In this document: one piece after another, positions 2,875 to 6,661 of the stretch
Layout: the number at the start of each line of letters is the position of its first letter
Numbering within the stretch: the first letter of the stretch is position 1
From: Synergistaceae bacterium
GTDB taxonomy: Bacteria > Synergistota > Synergistia > Synergistales > Aminobacteriaceae
Direction of reading: 5' to 3'
DNA: 6,661 nucleotides
NCBI GenBank assembly: GCA_017458545.1
Contig: JAFTBA010000167.1
Location: 1 to 6,661 of the forward strand
The notes under the pieces: generated by a model
Databases searched by the model: none
What the model saw: only the letters and a program-made list of their open reading frames with translations
What the model was told of the DNA's origin: nothing
Position numbers and translations under genes: made by a program

Positions 2875-4971
2875 ATGCAGAAAGTATTGAAAGTTAATGA
2901 AGCCTATTCAGGAGACGCTATGAAAGGTCTCGCACGTATTCACCCGGATGACATGACCGAGTTAAATCTCAAAGACGGCGATTTGGTCTCGCTCAAAGGA
3001 CGAAAAACTACCCCCGTCCGAATCCGTACAGGCGAACGCGAAAACGGCCGTAACATAATTCAGATTGACGGCCTAATCCGTGAGAACGCAGGAACATCAT
3101 TAGACGAAAATATCACGCTCGAAACCCAAATCACTCACCATTTCGCAGGAAGCGCAACCCTTCAGCCTTTAGGCGATGTCAAACTCTCCGACCGCGAAAA
3201 AGATGAGGGCTACATTCTCTCAATGCTCGAAGGTCAAGCCTTAAACACAGGCGACAGGATTCGCGTTAATCTTTTCGGAACACGTGTATGTGACTTCAGC
3301 GTTACAGCTACTACCCCCGAGGGAATCGTAATCATCAGCAAGTCAACTTACCTTAACATTCTCAAACCCCTTGAGATTAAACACACTCACAAAGTTACTT
3401 ACGAGGACATAGGCGGTTTAAGCTCTCAAATCCGCAAAGTAAGAGAAATGATTGAGTTACCGTTAAGATTTCCGCAGGTCTTTGAACGTTTAGGTATTCA
3501 GCCCCCAAGAGGAGTATTGCTTTACGGCCCTCCAGGTACAGGCAAAACAGTTATAGCACGCGCCGTAGCCAACGAGACTGACGCATGGTTCACACATATT
3601 TCAGGCCCTGAAATAATCGGCAAGTTTTACGGCGAAAGTGAGGAACGTTTACGCAAAATTTTCGAGGAGGCTCAGGACAGAGCACCCTCAATAATTTTCA
3701 TTGATGAAATTGACGCAATAGCCCCTAAACGCGAGGACATGGGCGGTGAAAAACAGGTTGAGCGAAGAGTCGTAGCACAGCTCCTCGCACTTATGGACGG
3801 CCTCAAATCACGCGGTCAGTTAATCGTCATAGGTGCAACCAACATTCCCAACTCGTTAGATCCTGCGTTGAGGAGACCGGGAAGATTCGACCGTGAAATT
3901 TCGATACCTACCCCTGACCGTAACGGACGGCTCGAAATTCTAAAGATACACACTCGCGGAATGCCCTTAGCCGATGATGTTGACCTTAAACGAATCGCTG
4001 ACCTGTCGCACGGTTTTGTGGGTGCTGACCTTGAAGCACTCGCTAAGGAAGCCGCTATGTCATGCGTGAGGGATATTTTGCCTTACGTCAATTTTCAGCA
4101 GCAGGAGATACCTTACGAACGTGTAGCCTCTCTCGAAGTAGGAATGAAACATTTTATGAATGCCCTGCTTGAGACAGAGCCGTCAGCAACAAGAGAAGTA
4201 TTCGTTGAGATTCCGGATGTTACTTGGAACGATGTGGGCGGTCTGAATGATGTTAAGGACGAACTGATACAGGCGGTAACATGGCCGTTGAAACACTCGG
4301 AAATTTTTGAACGTTACGACATTCAGCCGATAAGAGGAATTTTGTTATACGGTTCATCGGGAACAGGCAAGACTCTCCTTGCTAAGGCATTGGCTCACGA
4401 GAGCGGTGTGAATTTCATCAGCGTTCAGAGCGCGAATGTGTTATCGCGTTACTTAGGCGAGTCAGAACGCGCCCTCAAAGATATTTTCCGTGTTGCTAAA
4501 CAGGCAGCTCCCTCAATAATATATTTTGACGAGATCGAATCTCTTTTCCCTGAACGCAGCGGTACTGGTTCAGCTTTTGCGTCAACAGAGTCCAGATTAA
4601 CGGGTCAGTTCCTCGCCGAAATGAGAGGCATTGAAGAGCTTAACGGTGTTACGGTTTTGGCTGCAACGAATCGTATTGACCTGCTCGATAAATCGCTTCT
4701 TACTTCGGGAATATTCGACCTCAAAATCGAACTGCCGCTTCCTAATGAGAAAGCACGCTCTGAAATTTTCAGTATACTTTTACGGAAGAAGCCTATTGCC
4801 GATGACGTTAATATCAATGAGCTTTCGGCCATGACTGAAGGATTAACGGGCGGTGATATTGCTCTGATTTGCAGACGGGCTGCGGTTAATGCGCTGAAGA
4901 ATGACAGGGATAATTTTGTGATGAGGCATTCAGATTTTGACGGAGCAATGAGGGGGCTGAGGAGTTGCTGA
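2875..4971 (+). CDS. cdc48: Cdc48/p97 (VAT)-type AAA ATPase, two AAA rings
   Basis: Complete 698-residue protein, a little shorter than archaeal VAT (about 745). A Cdc48 N-domain covers about 1-170 (double-psi barrel stretch near LARIHPDDM, then the second N-subdomain). D1 has Walker A GPPGTGKT (218-225), pore residues KFYGES (250-255), Walker B IIFIDE (273-278), sensor N323 and Arg fingers in RRPGRFDRE (R334, R337). D2 has Walker A GSSGTGKT (493-500), pore Y526, Walker B IIYFDE (548-553) and sensor N599, but where the fingers belong it reads LLTSGIFD (T610, I613), so both arginines are missing. Such hexamers unfold or extract proteins with ATP; the partners in bacteria are unclear. The ATG has a modest ribosome site GAAGGG (2858-2863). 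It overlaps the pseudouridine synthase gene by 7 nt, so the two are likely co-transcribed. Confidence 0.93.
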   Translation: MQKVLKVNEAYSGDAMKGLARIHPDDMTELNLKDGDLVSLKGRKTTPVRIRTGERENGRNIIQIDGLIRENAGTSLDENITLETQITHHFAGSATLQPLGDVKLSDREKDEGYILSMLEGQALNTGDRIRVNLFGTRVCDFSVTATTPEGIVIISKSTYLNILKPLEIKHTHKVTYEDIGGLSSQIRKVREMIELPLRFPQVFERLGIQPPRGVLLYGPPGTGKTVIARAVANETDAWFTHISGPEIIGKFYGESEERLRKIFEEAQDRAPSIIFIDEIDAIAPKREDMGGEKQVERRVVAQLLALMDGLKSRGQLIVIGATNIPNSLDPALRRPGRFDREISIPTPDRNGRLEILKIHTRGMPLADDVDLKRIADLSHGFVGADLEALAKEAAMSCVRDILPYVNFQQQEIPYERVASLEVGMKHFMNALLETEPSATREVFVEIPDVTWNDVGGLNDVKDELIQAVTWPLKHSEIFERYDIQPIRGILLYGSSGTGKTLLAKALAHESGVNFISVQSANVLSRYLGESERALKDIFRVAKQAAPSIIYFDEIESLFPERSGTGSAFASTESRLTGQFLAEMRGIEELNGVTVLAATNRIDLLDKSLLTSGIFDLKIELPLPNEKARSEIFSILLRKKPIADDVNINELSAMTEGLTGGDIALICRRAAVNALKNDRDNFVMRHSDFDGAMRGLRSC

Positions 4972-5876
4972 TTGATATAGTTGCAGAAAAAGATTACGAA
5001 CGAGCCGATATATTTTTTGCAGAACAGTTAGATGTTACGAGAACGAGAGTACAGACTCTCATAAAGGAAGGGCGTGTGTTAGGTGCAGAGGGTCAGAAGC
5101 TCAAAGGCTCAAAGAAAATTTCAGCAGGACAGAAATTCATAGCTGAGATACCCGAATCGCCTAACCTGAATTATTTGCGTGCTGAACCTGTAGATTTCGA
5201 GGTGGTCTACGAGGACGAATACCTGTTAATCATCAACAAGCCTTCGGGACTCGTAGTACATCCTGCGCCGGGGAGCTGGCGCAATACTCTCGTGAACGGT
5301 CTGGTATATCGTTACCCTGAAATGAAAGCGTTACCCAACTGGTTAAGACCCGGCATAGTTCACAGGCTTGACGGCGGAACATCGGGGTTAATGGTCGTAG
5401 CAAGAACTCAGAAAGTAACGTTAGCATTACAGGAAATGTTCAAGGAGCGTACTGTTCACAAACGCTACATAGCGTTAGCACACGGGTGTCCCGAAAAACC
5501 TGAGGGAATACTCTCAGGGCCTATTGACCGCGACCCTGATAACTTTCTCCACATGATAATCATTGAGAGCGGTAAGCCTTCATTAACGGGTTACAAAGTG
5601 CTTTGGAGCATGAAAGGTATCTCAATGGTTGAATGCAAACTTTTCACGGGAAGGACTCACCAAATTCGTGTGCATATGTCAGCGTTAGGCTGTCCGTTAG
5701 TCGGGGATAAACTTTACGGAGCTGTTGATGACGAAGGATTAGGGAGGGTGTATCTTCATTCGTGGAGGCTCGAATTTGTACACCCTGTTACGGGGCAGGA
5801 GATGAAGTTCCGTCAGCCGTTGACGCATGATTTTGTTGAGTACATAAGCGAGCTGAAAGGGACTGATGAACCTTGA
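4965..5876 (+). CDS. rluD: RluA/RluD-family 23S rRNA pseudouridine synthase
   Basis: This 303-residue protein converts uridine to pseudouridine in RNA, for RluD typically in helix 69 of 23S rRNA. An S4 RNA-binding domain lies at about 12-60 (RADIFFAEQLDVTRTRVQTL). The catalytic domain begins near 75 with VVYEDEYLLIINKPSGLVVHP (80-100). The catalytic Asp is D136 in HRLDGGTSGL; the usual form is HRLDKDTSG, so the two residues after Asp are changed, but Asp and TSG remain. TGRTHQIRVHMSALGCPLVGD (228-248) is the conserved second motif. The start is TTG, overlapping the cdc48 stop by 7 nt, with GAGGGGG (4950-4956) 8 nt before it; no later ATG would keep the S4 domain. Assignment to RluD rather than another RluA-family member rests on the S4 domain and general resemblance. 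Confidence 0.88.
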   Translation: MLIDIVAEKDYERADIFFAEQLDVTRTRVQTLIKEGRVLGAEGQKLKGSKKISAGQKFIAEIPESPNLNYLRAEPVDFEVVYEDEYLLIINKPSGLVVHPAPGSWRNTLVNGLVYRYPEMKALPNWLRPGIVHRLDGGTSGLMVVARTQKVTLALQEMFKERTVHKRYIALAHGCPEKPEGILSGPIDRDPDNFLHMIIIESGKPSLTGYKVLWSMKGISMVECKLFTGRTHQIRVHMSALGCPLVGDKLYGAVDDEGLGRVYLHSWRLEFVHPVTGQEMKFRQPLTHDFVEYISELKGTDEP

Positions 5877-5890
5877 GCTGTATCATTCCT

Positions 5891-6661
5891 TCAACGCTTG
5901 AGATATTTTATCGGGTTGACAGGAGTACCGTACTGTCTGACCTCAAAATGAAGGTGATAGCCTGTAACGTTTCCTGTTTTGCCGACTCTGGCAATTACTG
6001 CCCCTGCCCTAACGATTTGCCCTTCCTGAACGAGGCTCGCAGACAAATGCGCGTACAACGTTGAGAATCCGTGTCCGTGATCCACAACTACAACGCGCCC
6101 GTAACCTCTCAGCCACCCGTTATAGATGACTTCACCGGGAGCAGCTGTTTTTACGGCAGTACCGTTTGAGGCTGCAATGTCAATACCTGCATGAAGGATT
6201 TTGCGTTTGAGTATGGGGTGAATACGATTACCGAACGGACTCGCTAATACTCCGCGGACAGGCCAGTCAAATTTTGAGCCCTGACCCGTTGCAGGTATAA
6301 ATGACCTCGCACGTTTGCGCTGAAGTTCCGCTATCATTGCTCCTGCAGCTTTCTGAGCTTCTTCGGCTTCCTGAGCAGCTTTTTCAGCCAATGCCTTTTG
6401 TTTCCGCAACGATGAGATGAATCTGTTGGTGTCCTTTATGCTTTGGTTATACTTGTCGCGCTGCTCCTCAACAGCCTGAGTCTTCTCTTTGAGCCTTAAC
6501 TGCTGATCGTCCATTGTGCGCCTCGATAAATCCATGTTCTGCACACGTTCCTGTAACTGCGACAGTATATCCTCATCGCGCTGGTTCACGCATTTAAGCA
6601 GATAGGCATTCTCAACAGCCTCGAACACTGAACGCGATGCAAACAGTGTCCTCATTCTTCC
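5891..6661 (-). CDS. M23 (LytM) peptidase with coiled coil, EnvC-like, N-terminus outside window
   Basis: The minus-strand frame is open through base 6661, so the N-terminus (probably a signal peptide and more coiled coil) is missing; the ATG at 6655 is internal, since the first visible residues match the middle of EnvC-like coiled coils. Numbered from that Met, a Gln/Glu/Lys/Arg-rich coiled coil runs about 25-118, then a LytM domain about 128-252. All zinc and catalytic residues are present: H155 and D159 (HAGID), H203 (YAHLS), H234 and H236 (HLHFEV). E. coli EnvC has a degenerate site and only activates amidases; this protein should be able to cleave peptide cross-links in the cell wall outside the inner membrane. 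The gene is convergent with the pseudouridine synthase, 14 nt between stops, with no clear terminator in the gap. Confidence 0.9.
   Translation of the reverse strand, partial: GRMRTLFASRSVFEAVENAYLLKCVNQRDEDILSQLQERVQNMDLSRRTMDDQQLRLKEKTQAVEEQRDKYNQSIKDTNRFISSLRKQKALAEKAAQEAEEAQKAAGAMIAELQRKRARSFIPATGQGSKFDWPVRGVLASPFGNRIHPILKRKILHAGIDIAASNGTAVKTAAPGEVIYNGWLRGYGRVVVVDHGHGFSTLYAHLSASLVQEGQIVRAGAVIARVGKTGNVTGYHLHFEVRQYGTPVNPIKYLKR

Noticed and set aside
2858..2875. GATAAT (2863-2868) as the -10 of a leaderless cdc48 transcript
   Set aside because: There is no -35 at the right distance, no TGn extension, and GAAGGG works as a ribosome site in the same bases; too weak to list as a promoter.
5873..6064. 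Plus-strand 63-codon frame downstream of the pseudouridine synthase
   Set aside because: It lies wholly antisense to the conserved catalytic domain of the M23 peptidase and has no protein-like features.

Overview
The window comes from a bacterial chromosome of moderate GC content with densely packed genes. A complete two-ring Cdc48/p97-type AAA ATPase lies directly upstream of an RluD-type pseudouridine synthase, opposite an EnvC-like LytM (M23) peptidase. Bacterial Cdc48 proteins are uncommon; this combination and the general protein style suggest a diderm anaerobe, possibly of the Synergistota. That placement is an inference from memory of where such proteins occur, not a phylogeny.

Layout. 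Positions 1-2151 (+) form a tight sugar-catabolic operon: the 3' end of one Gfo/Idh/MocA oxidoreductase, a second complete Gfo/Idh/MocA oxidoreductase, and a ROK sugar kinase most like allose kinase AlsK, with each gene overlapping the next by 8-13 nt. Positions 2875-5876 (+) hold the Cdc48-type ATPase and, overlapping it by 7 nt, the pseudouridine synthase. Positions 5891-6661 (-) hold the C-terminal part of the M23 peptidase, convergent with the synthase gene across only 14 nt.

The remarkable part is the 2114-2856 interval between alsK and cdc48. It is a tandem pair of about 350-bp units offset by exactly 400 nt at their left ends. Each unit has the same architecture: an extended -10 promoter (TGATAGAAT), a 5' stem-loop, a C-tract/G-tract leader with mutually exclusive hairpins, a strong Shine-Dalgarno sequence (GGGGTGAGAG), a tiny ORF, a long 3' hairpin around a GAGG..GCAACCTC core, a terminator-like stem ending in a T-run, and on the opposite strand a perfect extended -10 (TGCTATAAT) pointing back at the ORF. 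The ORFs encode a 34-aa and a 28-aa cationic amphipathic peptide with the charge pattern of TisB-like membrane toxins. The unit ends are nearly identical while the middles have diverged with the hairpins preserved by compensating changes.

My reading is two tandem, previously unnamed type I toxin-antitoxin-like modules: a structured toxin mRNA with possible 5'-3' fold-back and a convergent antisense RNA over the 3' end. The architecture is seen in the sequence; toxicity, transcription and antitoxin function are inferred. The promoter of unit 1 lies inside the last codons of alsK, and the second unit carries a copy of that alsK tail.
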